Shown: one piece after another, positions 55,401 through 64,000 of the stretch
Layout of the letters: each line of letters starts with the position of its first letter
How positions within the stretch are numbered: position 1 is the stretch's first letter
NCBI RefSeq assembly: GCF_042654525.1
Contig: NZ_JBHSGP010000007.1
Location: 145,461 to 209,460, forward strand
Length of the DNA: 64,000 nucleotides
Direction: 5' to 3'
DNA from: Geojedonia litorea
GTDB lineage: Bacteria > Bacteroidota > Bacteroidia > Flavobacteriales > Flavobacteriaceae
Notes under the pieces: model-generated
Seen by the model: only the letters and a program-made list of their open reading frames with translations
What the model was told of the DNA's origin: nothing
Database searches by the model: none
Made by a program: the position numbers and the translations under genes

Positions 55401-58400
55401 TTCTGGCGCAGGCACAATTGCCGACCCTTTGTATACTTCAGAAAGTACCTCGAATGATATTGATGGAGCTGCAGCTGGTTCTTTACAAATTAAGGGAAGA
55501 ATTTCTTCTTTCCAATTACAAATAGCACAAGCTGGTAATTTTGGAGCTTCCGATATTATGGAAATGATACTATTCGCTTGTAATTATGTCGATTCAGATG
55601 CCGATGGCATCCACGACCATATGGACCCTGATAGTGATAATGACGGTTGTTCTGATGCTGATGAAGCCTATTATGGTTTAGTAACTGATGCCGATGGCGA
55701 TAATAATGGGTTTTATGGAACGGGTACACCAACGGTAGACTCTCGCGGTCTTGTTGTTGGAGCGGGTTATAACGGAACAAATAATGTATTTACAGACGCA
55801 GTAAAAAACGCTTGTGTAGATACCGATGCCGATGGTGTTGCAGATATTAGTGATTTAGATAACGATAACGACGGTATTTTAGATGAAGATGAAATACGAA
55901 CAGTAGCCAATTTTCAACCCTCTTGTGCCGGAACCGTTTTAAGCTTTTTAAATTATACAGAAGAGTCGGGTGATGGTGATGTTAATACCTTTTTAGAAAA
56001 CGAAGTTTTTAGATTTAACGACGTTGCTGTTGGTTATGATGCATTAGTAACAATTGTGAGAACTTACCACGGTGCTATTGTTGCTTTAGATGATAATGCT
56101 ACCGACCCAAACTCTTTTAAGCCCATAACAAGGTTTTCTATCCCTCATGTTGGGCACGAAGCTTTTGTAGAATATAATATAGATTTTGTTCAAGCAGATA
56201 CAAGTACCCCTGCAGGAATAGCCGAATTTTTTGTGAACTTTAATGATATCGATGGCGACGGAACAGGCGAATTTTCAGAAATCAATGCAACAACATTCCC
56301 AGTTAGCTATACCTTAAATGACCCAACAAGCTTAACAATGAAAAATGAAGATTTGTTGTATGCTACAGGGCAAGCACCTGCATTTGCGGGGTCTAGCAGT
56401 AGTTTTCCAGAATCTAACTTTTCAGCAAGATATACCAATAGAAGCTCACTTACCATTAGGTTAGGTGGGGTAGCCTTCAGTATGAATGCTACATCTGAAG
56501 GACGATTACATAATGTAGAGTTCAATTGTGTTGATAATTACGTAAACCCAACAACCGTAATTACCGATGCCGATGGTGACGGAATTCCAAATAAACTGGA
56601 TACAGATAGTGATGGAGACGGTTGTGTAGATGCCCTGGAAGGCAATGGAGGCTTTACATTAGCCCAAGTAGCTGGCGATGGTAGTTTAGGTAATAACGTT
56701 GATACCGATGGTGTGCCTACCGTAGCAAATGGTGGTCAAGCCAATATTAGTGCCTACGATGCAGCTATTACTGGCGACCAATGTGATGATGATGCCGATG
56801 GTGTTATTAACTTAAACGACATTTGTAATGGCTTTGATGATTCCGCTGATGTAGATGCCGATGGCGTACCAGATGGTTGTGACTTGGATGATGACAACGA
56901 TGGAATTTTAGACAGTGTAGAATGCCCAGGGCAATTATATTACAATGATTCATTTGAAGACCCTGTAATTCAAGTTTTAGGAGTTGATACCGTTGGTGGA
57001 AGGCCAGATGCTGATAATGATGGCGAAGTAGATGCCTTATTGGCTCAAAATAGTATAGAAGGTTGGACAGTAACCGACGCCAATAGCTTTGATATTGTAT
57101 TTGATATTTTTAATGCTTCGGAAGGCATACAAAGTTTAGACTTATACGGAACTCCAAATGCTACCGGTATTCAAAAAACCTATTTAGGATTTACGGAAGG
57201 TGTACCAGTTAATTTTTCTTTAGATTATAGTTCGGTAGAAAGTTTGTTCGAGGCTGAAGTTTCAGTTGATTACGGTACAGGGCCCATTTTACTCACTACT
57301 TTACAACCTAATAATATAGCGGCTGTTGATAGTCCAGGGGTTGTAGGGGCAAGAGCATCTTCTATTGTTTGGAATAATTATTCAACAACATTAACACCAA
57401 CAGCAACAGGTTCTGTTAAAATAATAATTCAGTCTACAAGTTTAGGTGTGGGGCAAACAGGTGTGTTAATTGATAATGTTATTTTATCACAGCCATCTTG
57501 TTCAGATTATGATAATGATACCATTCCAGATTATTTAGATATAGATAGCGATAATGATGGATGTAATGATGCTATTGAAGCTGGACATATCGATGCCAAT
57601 AACGACGGAGAAGTAGATGGTACAGGTTACGATACCGATGGAAAAGTAGCTGGTGCCGCAACAGCCTATACAGGTTTAACGCCTGCTGTTACTAAAGCCG
57701 TAGAAACAACGGTAGCGCCACCAGTGGCCGATGAAACCGTTGAGGCAGGAGATAATGCTACCTTTACAGTTTCGGCAACAGCCATGGAAGCTTCAAGTTT
57801 CACGGCTGGAACTCCTAATTATGATATAAATGCTGATGCTGGATTATCATACCAATGGTTTGAAAACGATGTGTTAATGCCAGGTGAAACAGCTTCAACC
57901 TTAACGCTTACGGCAGTTACTGTTCCTATGGATGGTAATATTTATAAAGTGCAAATAACACATACGGGAAATGCATGTTCAGTTGAAGATGAAGGGGTGT
58001 TATATGTACAAGACCCAAGTATCGAAGCGGTTAAAACAGTCGTATTAACAGACGATGGTAATGGTATAGATGGCGCTAACGATGTACTTACCTATACCAT
58101 CAGTGTCACCAATACAGGTAATACAGAACTTACCAATGTAGGTATTGTAGATACCTTATTAGATGCTGATGCTACACCTTTAACTTTAACAAGTGGTCCA
58201 ACATTTGTAGGGCCTTCTAGTTTGGGTAGTACCGAAGGAACTTTGTTGGTTAATGAAACAGCAACCTACACAGCTTCTTATACGTTAACGCAAAACGACG
58301 CCAATGTTGGTGGTGTAACCAACAGTGTTACGGCCAGCGGTGATACCTCTATAGCAATAACAGTTACCGATGTTAGTGATGATGGTGATGATACCGATGG

Positions 58401-61400
58401 TAATCTTTTAGATGATGCCACAGAAACCATAATTACAGCAATACCAAGCTTAACGGTAACAAAAACCATTACAACATCGGGGGCTCAATTAAATGATATT
58501 ATTGCCTATGATATTTTAGTGGCTAATACGGGTAACGTAACAATTTCAAATATAGATGTTACCGATGCAAATGCAGATATAGGAAGCATTACAGGAAGTC
58601 CAATAGCAAGCTTAGAGCCTGGAACAACGGTTACGGTTACAGCGCAACAAACAATCACACAGACCGATTTAAATGCGAAATTTATAGAAAATAGTGCCTC
58701 TGTTTTAGGGGATAGCCCAAATGGAACCGACGATGTAAGTGATGTAAGTGATACAAATATTGATGGAAATGGTAACGCCATTCCTAATAATGAAACCATA
58801 GAATCACCTAATGGCAATGGAACAACAGATGCCGACCCAACTAACGACCCAACAGTTACTTATTTTAATGGCGTGCCTTTGGCTCAAGATGATGCTATCA
58901 CGGTAAACGAAGATAGCGGCCTTACAGTTGTTAATGTTTTACTGGATAACGGTAGTGGTATTGATAGTTTTGGTGTTGATGGCCCAAGTAACGGGGCAAT
59001 TACAGCGGCAACAGCCACTAGTGCAAATGGCGGTGCCGTGTCAGTAAATGATAATGGCACACCCACAGACCCTACAGATGATACCATATCGTACACACCA
59101 GCAGCAAATTTTAATGGAACCGATACTTTTGATTATACAATTACTGATGCCAATGGAGATACATCTTCGGCAACAGTAACCATAACGGTAAACCCAGTTA
59201 ACGATGCACCAATAGCGGCCAACGATTTATCAACAACCAGTACAAGTGTACCAGTAACCATAGCAGTGTTAACTAATGATACCGATGTAGATGGTGATGC
59301 TTTAACCATTTCTAGTATTACAACACCACCAACAGATGGTACTGCTGTTATAAATGGAGATGGTACCATAACTTATACCTCAAACGCATCTTTAGTTGCA
59401 GGGAGCGATTCTTTTCAATATGAAGTGTGTGATGGTTCTGGTTTGTGTGATATTGCACAGGTTACCGTAACTGTTCCTAAAACATTTTTTCCACCTACGG
59501 CAAACGCAGATTCTAGAAGTTTTCCAGAAGATACAACTTTAACTATCAATGCGGCTAACGGTCTTTTAAGCAATGATACCGACCCGAATACGGATGAAAC
59601 TTTAACCTTAACTCAATTTGTGGTAAATTCTACTACTTATGCACCAGGAGCAACGGTTAATTTAACCGAGGGAGATTTAACTATTAATGGAGACGGAAGC
59701 TACGTGTTTGTAGCGGCACCAGATTATTTCGGAGCGGTTCCTCAAGTGGTTTATACCATTTCAGATGGTAATGCAGGAACATCTTCAAGTACTTTGGATT
59801 TGTGGGTGATATCAGAAAATGATTTGCCAATTGCCCAAGATGATGCGGCAACGGTTAATGAAGATAGTGGTGCAACCATAATTAATGTACTTGCGGATAA
59901 TGGAAATGGAGCCGATAGTTTTGGTGGTGATGGCCCAAATACAGGAGCTATTACCTTACCAAGTCCTGTTTCTTCAAACGGAGGTACGTTAACGGTAAAT
60001 AATAATGGAACACCAAACAATCCTACAGATGATACAGTAAGTTATACACCAGCATTAGATTTTAATGGAGTTGATACCTTTACATATACCATTACCGATG
60101 CCAATGGAGATACTTCTACAGCAACGGTAACGGTAACGGTAAACCCTGTTAACGATGTGCCTTTAGCACAAAATGATACTGTAACGCTAAATGAAGATAG
60201 TGGAGCAACCATTATTAATGTATTGGCAGATAACGGGAATGGCGCCGATAGTTTTGGAGGTGATGGCCCGAATAATGGAGCCATTACACTGCCAAGTGCA
60301 ACATCGACTGAAGGAGGTTCTTTATCAGTAAATGATAATGGAACACCAACGGACCCAACCGATGATACAGTAAGTTATACACCAGAATTAGACTTTAATG
60401 GTATAGATACCTTTACATATACCATTACCGATGCAAATAATGACACATCAACGGCAACAGTAACCGTAAATGTTACCGCTGTAAACGATTTGCCAACAGC
60501 CCAAGATGATGCTGCAACAGTAGATGAAGATAGCAGTGCAACTGTAATTAACGTATTAGCAGATAACGGAAATGGGGTAGATAGTTTTGGTGGTGATGGC
60601 CCGGGTAATGGAGCTATTACATTGCCAAGCGCAACATCAGTTGAAGGTGGTTCACTATCAGTAAATGATAATGGAACCCCAACTAATCCAACTGATGATA
60701 CGGTTAGTTATACACCATTACAAGACTTTAACGGTACGGATACATTCACTTATACCATTACCGATGCAAATAATGATACATCAACGGCTACAGTAACCGT
60801 AACTGTAAACGCTGTTAACGATTTGCCAACAGCTGTAGATGATGCTGCAACAGTAGATGAAGATAGTAGTGCAACTGTAATTAATGTGTTAGCGGATAAC
60901 GGAAACGGAGTTGATAGTTTTGGTGGCGATGGCCCGAATAATGGAACTATTACATTGCCAAGTGCAACATCAGTTGAAGGTGGTTCTTTATCAGTAAATG
61001 ATAATGGCACTCCAACCAATCCAACCGATGATACGGTAAGTTATACACCAGCGTTAGATTTTAATGGTGTTGATACTTTTACGTATACCATTACCGATTC
61101 AAACAACGATACATCAACAGCTACAGTAACCGTAACAGTAAATCCTGTTAACGATTTACCATCGGCACTAAATGATACGGTAGCTGTTTTAGAAGATAGC
61201 GGAGCAAATAGTATAGATGTTTTAGCAGATAATGGAAACGGCGCCGATAGTTTTGGTGGTGATGGTCCAAATAGTGGAGCTATAACGTTGCCAAGTGCTA
61301 CTACTGCAAGAGGAGCTACAGTAACGGTAAACGATAATGGAACACCAACTAATCCAACAGACGATACGGTTATTTATACTCCATTACCAGATTTTAATGG

Positions 61401-64000
61401 TGTTGATACTTTTACATACACCATTACCGATGCAAATAATGATACATCAACAGCAACGGTAACCGTAAATGTTACTTCTGTAAATGATTTACCAATAGCA
61501 GTTGATGATTCCGTAACCATTAATGAAGATAGTGGTACTACCATTATTAATGTATTGGCAGATAACGGAAATGGTGTTGATAGTTTTGGTGGTGATGGCC
61601 CAAATAATGGAGCGATAACCTTACCAAGCACAACATCTGCCAACGGAGGTACAGTAGCAGTAAACAATAATGGAACACCAATCGACCCAACCGATGATAC
61701 TTTAAGTTACACTCCTGCCTTAAACTATTCTGGCATTGATACGTTTACTTATACAATTACGGATGTAAATGGCGATAAATCAACAGCAACGGTAACAGTA
61801 AATATTGTTAGTTTGAACGATGCCCCAGTAGCTGTTGATGATGCCTATACTACAGATGAAGACACCTCTGTACAGTTATTACCATTAACAGGTGATACCG
61901 ATGCCGATGGTGATACTTTAAGCATCGTATCGATTAACGGAACGAACTTAACTCCAGGAACAGCACAGTCCATTCCTGTAACCAACGGAACCGTAGCTAT
62001 TGATATTGCAGGCGTGATTACCTTCACTCCAGCAGCGAATTATACAGGATTGGTAAGCTTCCCATATGTGATTACCGACGGAACGGACACCGCTACAGCG
62101 AATGAAAACATCACGGTAAACGGAGCAAACGACGCCCCAGTAGCGGTCGATGATGCCTATACTACAGATGAAGACACCTCTGTACAGTTATTACCATTAA
62201 CAGGTGATACCGATGCCGATGGTGATACTTTAAGTATCGTATCGATTAACGGAACGGCTTTAACACCAGGCACAGCACAGTCCATTCCTGTAACCAACGG
62301 AACGGTAGCTATTGATGCCGCAGGCGTGATTACCTTCATCCCAGCAGCGAACTATAATGGAGCGGTAAGTTTTCCATATGTGATTACCGATGGAACAGAT
62401 ACTGCAACAGCGAATGAAAACATCACGGTAAATACAGTTAATGACGCCCCAGTAGCGGTTGATGATGCCTATACCACAGATGAAGATACCTCTGTTCAGT
62501 TATTGCCATTAACAGCAGATATAGATGCAGACGGCGATACTATAAGTATAGTTTCTATCAACGGAACGACCTTAACACCAGGCACAGCCCAAAGTATCGC
62601 AGTAACTAACGGAACGGTAGCTATTGATGTTGCAGGCGTGATTACCTTCACCCCAGATGCGAATTACAACGGCGCGGTAAGCTTCCCATATGTGATTACA
62701 GATGGAACGGCCACGGCCACGGCCAATGAAAACATTACGGTAACCCCGGTAAATGATGCTCCAGTGGCGGTGGATGATTTATCAACTACCAATCCAGGTG
62801 TAGCAGTAACAATACCCGTTTTAACCAACGATACAGATATTGAAAATGATGTTTTAACAGTGTCAAACATTGTAACATCTCCTGTAAACGGTACCGTAGT
62901 AATTAATGGAGATAACACAATAACCTACACTCCAAATCCAGGATTCGAATTTGGAACTGATACTTTTGAGTATGAAGTATGTGATGGATCGGGTCTATGT
63001 GATATAGCATTAGTAACGGTAGAAGTTCCAAAAAGCTTCCTGCCACCAACGGCCAATCCAGATACCAACAGTACGGCAGAAGAAGTAACTTTAACGGTAA
63101 CGGCAGGTTCAGGATTATTGAGCAACGATACGGATCCAAATTCTGATGAAACATTGGTTGTTACAACCTTTGAAGTAGGAGGTACTACATATTCAGTAGG
63201 AACCACGGTTAATTTAACAGAAGGGGATATTACGATCAATAACGATGGTAGCTATGGGTTTGTACCTGCATTGAACTATACAGGTTCAGTCCCTCAGATC
63301 ACCTATACGATAAGTGACGGTAACGGCGGCACAAGTAGCAGCACATTGGATATTACGGTAACCCCGGTAAACGACGCCCCAGTAGCGGTCGATGATGCCT
63401 ATACTACAGATGAAGACACCTCTGTACAGTTATTACCATTAACAGCTGATACGGATGCCGACGGTGATACCTTAAGTATAGTTTCTATCAACGGAACGAC
63501 CTTAACACCAGGCACAGCCCAAAGTATCGCAGTGACCAATGGAACGGTAGCTATTGATGCCGCAGGCGTGATTACCTTCACCCCAGCAACGAACTATAAC
63601 GGCACGGTAAGCTTCCCATATGTGATTACGGACGGAACGGATACAGCTACGGCCAATGAAAACATCACGGTAAATGCAGTTAATGACGCCCCAGTAGCGG
63701 TCGATGATGCTTATACCACAGATGAAGACACCTCTGTTCAGTTATTACCATTAACAGGTGATACCGATGCCGATGGTGATACTTTAAGCATCGTATCGAT
63801 TAATGGAACGGCCTTAACACCAGGCACAGCCCAAAGTATCGCAGTGACCAACGGAACCGTAGATATTGATATTGCAGGCGTGATTACCTTCACTCCAGCA
63901 GCGAATTATACAGGATTGGTAAGCTTCCCATATGTGATTACCGATGGAACGGATACAGCCACAGCGAATGAAAACATCACGGTAAATGCGGTAAACGATG
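52420..64000 (+). CDS. Second giant secreted modular surface protein (partial, runs off the window)
   Basis: The frame opens at the ATG at 52420 and stays open to the window end, 3860 complete codons with no stop. A signal peptide ends after residue 32 (YLVSAQ). Domains, in order: about 35-376, a globular domain with WAACHAVS (Cys222, His223) and YEAGHSHN (His350/352), which looks like a glutamine-amidotransferase fold; 377-472 PKD; 473-567 Ig-like; about 568-712 discoidin-like; calcium loops alternating with three lectin- or jelly-roll-like modules to about 1760; an Ig-like module; two DUF11-type modules (about 1868-2145); then, from 58882, repeats of 111 aa and 104 aa and a 206-aa two-domain unit. 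The C-terminus is outside the window, so a T9SS sorting domain is expected but not seen. Probable adhesin; export by T9SS is inferred from the neighbours. Confidence 0.9.
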   Translation, partial: MLKSIIYTNLTFKVRIVCFTLFSFFNLYLVSAQTVDIPKGSVIIDMGVFPQTIDNALKPYGLVYELLDINKVPVLWTINKTKVRNGVDFTVDGLDFRGGPFVIHKDYTQNQSVINSLANWNAQGVVTYTTLSDITVDLHKELTTFPNWVMDLDNGAIGIEYMVNAGIPSTAYRQDTPLNLNACDDLFILPHADPTWATHGILYDWNNSRANGGNEGWFWAACHAVSVLESVVNPSDSTQKLNFLSSDPVPGLIDFGAHDDGSGGPYTYDNPSDSFMQYLGAIDAATENGSEQVYLPSPGGSWRPTTSISVWDENQADLLAGNTPGKAAKVAYGHGFGDPERGQVMYEAGHSHNKGTADDVAAQRLMLNFSFDAPVGKTPIIVNNIPVSGSIEGGESISFDATASSPIPGNSVTYLWSFDGGGGSFDDVSIPNPTFSTSPVTNIENLIITLVVSDNCGRETFLSFPLAVNPPPVAPVANDDNFTIYNSEYLTFNALDNDTDGNNNIDPASFNPTSALTVAGGTFSSNGNGNLNFEPTPGYTGTATLTYEICDTTALCDTATITINIEASGCAVNEKITISPGYATNVISSNFKNGTRALGAPDGDFAEADDNGDVLVLDFGAGVSPRVGSTIKFYVLSKNGDPLDGTVNADNQLLLAPFPASTEIAVTTSAPSTNPDVIEFTVLQVGTRYVRIDGIDKNFSLAAVEYEVESCTPFIAPVTQDDLSIDNIVGSAVSIYLLDNDSDADGTIDKESINVIVPANATEVINDSHGHAIGFTIPSEGKWLVDQQLGTATFTPFAFFLSDPTPIQYRVNDNEDNRSNISTITITYNPMDTDGDGIPNGYDLDDDNDGILDSNEGFCFAPEQSGVWGGTATDVVYNYNNGVVVKISTTASPGFTANETFNAAGSGFWSETLEGDTSLEGQYPWGSTITVNFEDPYGNPLVVVNPILHIDRLGELDAGSGEQYSAEVTLLGGATWTRLEGTDDFQVTSTTVKDSGAGTIADPLYTSESTSNDIDGAAAGSLQIKGRISSFQLQIAQAGNFGASDIMEMILFACNYVDSDADGIHDHMDPDSDNDGCSDADEAYYGLVTDADGDNNGFYGTGTPTVDSRGLVVGAGYNGTNNVFTDAVKNACVDTDADGVADISDLDNDNDGILDEDEIRTVANFQPSCAGTVLSFLNYTEESGDGDVNTFLENEVFRFNDVAVGYDALVTIVRTYHGAIVALDDNATDPNSFKPITRFSIPHVGHEAFVEYNIDFVQADTSTPAGIAEFFVNFNDIDGDGTGEFSEINATTFPVSYTLNDPTSLTMKNEDLLYATGQAPAFAGSSSSFPESNFSARYTNRSSLTIRLGGVAFSMNATSEGRLHNVEFNCVDNYVNPTTVITDADGDGIPNKLDTDSDGDGCVDALEGNGGFTLAQVAGDGSLGNNVDTDGVPTVANGGQANISAYDAAITGDQCDDDADGVINLNDICNGFDDSADVDADGVPDGCDLDDDNDGILDSVECPGQLYYNDSFEDPVIQVLGVDTVGGRPDADNDGEVDALLAQNSIEGWTVTDANSFDIVFDIFNASEGIQSLDLYGTPNATGIQKTYLGFTEGVPVNFSLDYSSVESLFEAEVSVDYGTGPILLTTLQPNNIAAVDSPGVVGARASSIVWNNYSTTLTPTATGSVKIIIQSTSLGVGQTGVLIDNVILSQPSCSDYDNDTIPDYLDIDSDNDGCNDAIEAGHIDANNDGEVDGTGYDTDGKVAGAATAYTGLTPAVTKAVETTVAPPVADETVEAGDNATFTVSATAMEASSFTAGTPNYDINADAGLSYQWFENDVLMPGETASTLTLTAVTVPMDGNIYKVQITHTGNACSVEDEGVLYVQDPSIEAVKTVVLTDDGNGIDGANDVLTYTISVTNTGNTELTNVGIVDTLLDADATPLTLTSGPTFVGPSSLGSTEGTLLVNETATYTASYTLTQNDANVGGVTNSVTASGDTSIAITVTDVSDDGDDTDGNLLDDATETIITAIPSLTVTKTITTSGAQLNDIIAYDILVANTGNVTISNIDVTDANADIGSITGSPIASLEPGTTVTVTAQQTITQTDLNAKFIENSASVLGDSPNGTDDVSDVSDTNIDGNGNAIPNNETIESPNGNGTTDADPTNDPTVTYFNGVPLAQDDAITVNEDSGLTVVNVLLDNGSGIDSFGVDGPSNGAITAATATSANGGAVSVNDNGTPTDPTDDTISYTPAANFNGTDTFDYTITDANGDTSSATVTITVNPVNDAPIAANDLSTTSTSVPVTIAVLTNDTDVDGDALTISSITTPPTDGTAVINGDGTITYTSNASLVAGSDSFQYEVCDGSGLCDIAQVTVTVPKTFFPPTANADSRSFPEDTTLTINAANGLLSNDTDPNTDETLTLTQFVVNSTTYAPGATVNLTEGDLTINGDGSYVFVAAPDYFGAVPQVVYTISDGNAGTSSSTLDLWVISENDLPIAQDDAATVNEDSGATIINVLADNGNGADSFGGDGPNTGAITLPSPVSSNGGTLTVNNNGTPNNPTDDTVSYTPALDFNGVDTFTYTITDANGDTSTATVTVTVNPVNDVPLAQNDTVTLNEDSGATIINVLADNGNGADSFGGDGPNNGAITLPSATSTEGGSLSVNDNGTPTDPTDDTVSYTPELDFNGIDTFTYTITDANNDTSTATVTVNVTAVNDLPTAQDDAATVDEDSSATVINVLADNGNGVDSFGGDGPGNGAITLPSATSVEGGSLSVNDNGTPTNPTDDTVSYTPLQDFNGTDTFTYTITDANNDTSTATVTVTVNAVNDLPTAVDDAATVDEDSSATVINVLADNGNGVDSFGGDGPNNGTITLPSATSVEGGSLSVNDNGTPTNPTDDTVSYTPALDFNGVDTFTYTITDSNNDTSTATVTVTVNPVNDLPSALNDTVAVLEDSGANSIDVLADNGNGADSFGGDGPNSGAITLPSATTARGATVTVNDNGTPTNPTDDTVIYTPLPDFNGVDTFTYTITDANNDTSTATVTVNVTSVNDLPIAVDDSVTINEDSGTTIINVLADNGNGVDSFGGDGPNNGAITLPSTTSANGGTVAVNNNGTPIDPTDDTLSYTPALNYSGIDTFTYTITDVNGDKSTATVTVNIVSLNDAPVAVDDAYTTDEDTSVQLLPLTGDTDADGDTLSIVSINGTNLTPGTAQSIPVTNGTVAIDIAGVITFTPAANYTGLVSFPYVITDGTDTATANENITVNGANDAPVAVDDAYTTDEDTSVQLLPLTGDTDADGDTLSIVSINGTALTPGTAQSIPVTNGTVAIDAAGVITFIPAANYNGAVSFPYVITDGTDTATANENITVNTVNDAPVAVDDAYTTDEDTSVQLLPLTADIDADGDTISIVSINGTTLTPGTAQSIAVTNGTVAIDVAGVITFTPDANYNGAVSFPYVITDGTATATANENITVTPVNDAPVAVDDLSTTNPGVAVTIPVLTNDTDIENDVLTVSNIVTSPVNGTVVINGDNTITYTPNPGFEFGTDTFEYEVCDGSGLCDIALVTVEVPKSFLPPTANPDTNSTAEEVTLTVTAGSGLLSNDTDPNSDETLVVTTFEVGGTTYSVGTTVNLTEGDITINNDGSYGFVPALNYTGSVPQITYTISDGNGGTSSSTLDITVTPVNDAPVAVDDAYTTDEDTSVQLLPLTADTDADGDTLSIVSINGTTLTPGTAQSIAVTNGTVAIDAAGVITFTPATNYNGTVSFPYVITDGTDTATANENITVNAVNDAPVAVDDAYTTDEDTSVQLLPLTGDTDADGDTLSIVSINGTALTPGTAQSIAVTNGTVDIDIAGVITFTPAANYTGLVSFPYVITDGTDTATANENITVNAVND
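58882..61830 (+). repeat. Ig/cadherin-like A-repeats, 333-bp period
   Basis: One A unit at 58882-59214, then six in tandem from 59833 to 61830, with starts at 59833, 60166, 60499, 60832, 61165 and 61498. All are exactly 333 bp (111 codons), with the core …NGNGxDSFGGDGPNNGAITLPS… and a DFNGxDTFTYTITDANxDTSTATVTV tail. A 618-bp unit (59215-59832) interrupts the first and second copies. Confidence 0.93.
59215..59832 (+). repeat. Two-domain C-D module, copy 1
   Basis: A 206-codon module: an Ig-like domain with …VLTNDTDVDGDALTIS… and YEVCDGSGLCDIA, followed by a second with LLSNDTDPNTDETLTL and VYTISDGNAGTSSSTLD. An equal-length copy occurs at 62767-63384. Confidence 0.9.
61831..62766 (+). repeat. 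B-repeats, three tandem 312-bp units
   Basis: Starts at 61831, 62143 and 62455, each exactly 312 bp (104 codons), with VAVDDAYTTDEDTSVQLLPL and FPYVITDGTDTATANENITV. Long identical nucleotide stretches link the copies. The same unit returns at 63385. Confidence 0.93.
62767..63384 (+). repeat. Two-domain C-D module, copy 2
   Basis: Same 618-bp length and domain order as 59215-59832 (LSTTNPGVAVTIPVLTNDTD…, YEVCDGSGLCDIA, LLSNDTDPNSDETL), but clearly diverged, so an older duplication than the B-repeats around it. Confidence 0.9.
63385..64000 (+). repeat. B-repeats continue to the window end
   Basis: One full 312-bp unit (63385-63696) and most of the next (from 63697) are present. The next expected boundary, 64009, is just beyond the window, so the array continues. 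Confidence 0.9.

Noticed and set aside
44477..63581. Many minus-strand reading frames of 60-140 codons opposite the two giant genes
   Set aside because: They mirror the repeats of the plus-strand genes (Asp-rich sense codons give open antisense frames), recur at the repeat period, and lack starts or motifs of their own.
42039..64000. Repeat arrays considered as CRISPR
   Set aside because: The units are long, in frame, and code for protein domains; there are no short repeats with unique spacers and no cas genes.

Overview
The window reads as a low-GC chromosome segment from a gliding-lineage Bacteroidota, most likely Flavobacteriaceae. The support is: almost no Shine-Dalgarno sequences except before rpsU; promoter-like TAnnTTTG boxes; two secreted giants, the complete one ending in a type IX secretion (T9SS) type B sorting domain; a PorP/SprF protein; and the order rpsU-xer-hpf-tRNAs-tuf-tRNA-secE-nusG-rplKAJL-rpoBC. 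Genus cannot be fixed from sequence alone.

Layout. 1-1825: two family 2 glycosyltransferases on the minus strand, divergent from a secreted beta-helix protein (1989-3572). 3569-9239: FtsE-type ATPase, then a large periplasmic TPR protein paired with a plugless outer-membrane barrel. 9378-24121: housekeeping and accessory genes (amidohydrolase lipoprotein, methyltransferase, a four-gene operon with YkgJ-like, thioredoxin-fold-like, fatty acid hydroxylase-type and GDPD proteins, LolC/E-type permease, cysteine synthase, DinB, DUF2851, PspC, Na+/amino-acid symporter, helix-hairpin-helix protein, acyl-CoA dehydrogenase). 24248-39076: the translation/transcription block with five tRNAs. 39166-41574: DUF3467 protein with a decayed copy of its 3' end, a 4Fe-4S protein and RF3.

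42039-64000 is the most unusual part: a cell-surface island. It holds a 3057-residue T9SS cargo built from calcium-binding (TSP3-like) and Ig-like repeats with a type B sorting domain, a PorP/SprF partner, and a second giant gene that starts at 52420 and is still open at the window end (3860 codons so far). That second protein has an N-terminal domain that looks like a glutamine-amidotransferase-fold module, then PKD, discoidin-like, Ig-like and DUF11 modules, then Ig/cadherin-like repeats with exact 333-bp and 312-bp periods. The likely working model is that PorP/SprF helps export or anchor the giant adhesins through T9SS. Their repeat tracts appear to be recently expanded and homogenised.

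Other points of interest are an intrinsic terminator embedded in the first codons of a gene (22067-22113), a strong Shine-Dalgarno limited to rpsU, an inverted-repeat element between rpoB and rpoC, and a promoter that overlaps a terminator-like hairpin in front of the tRNA cluster.
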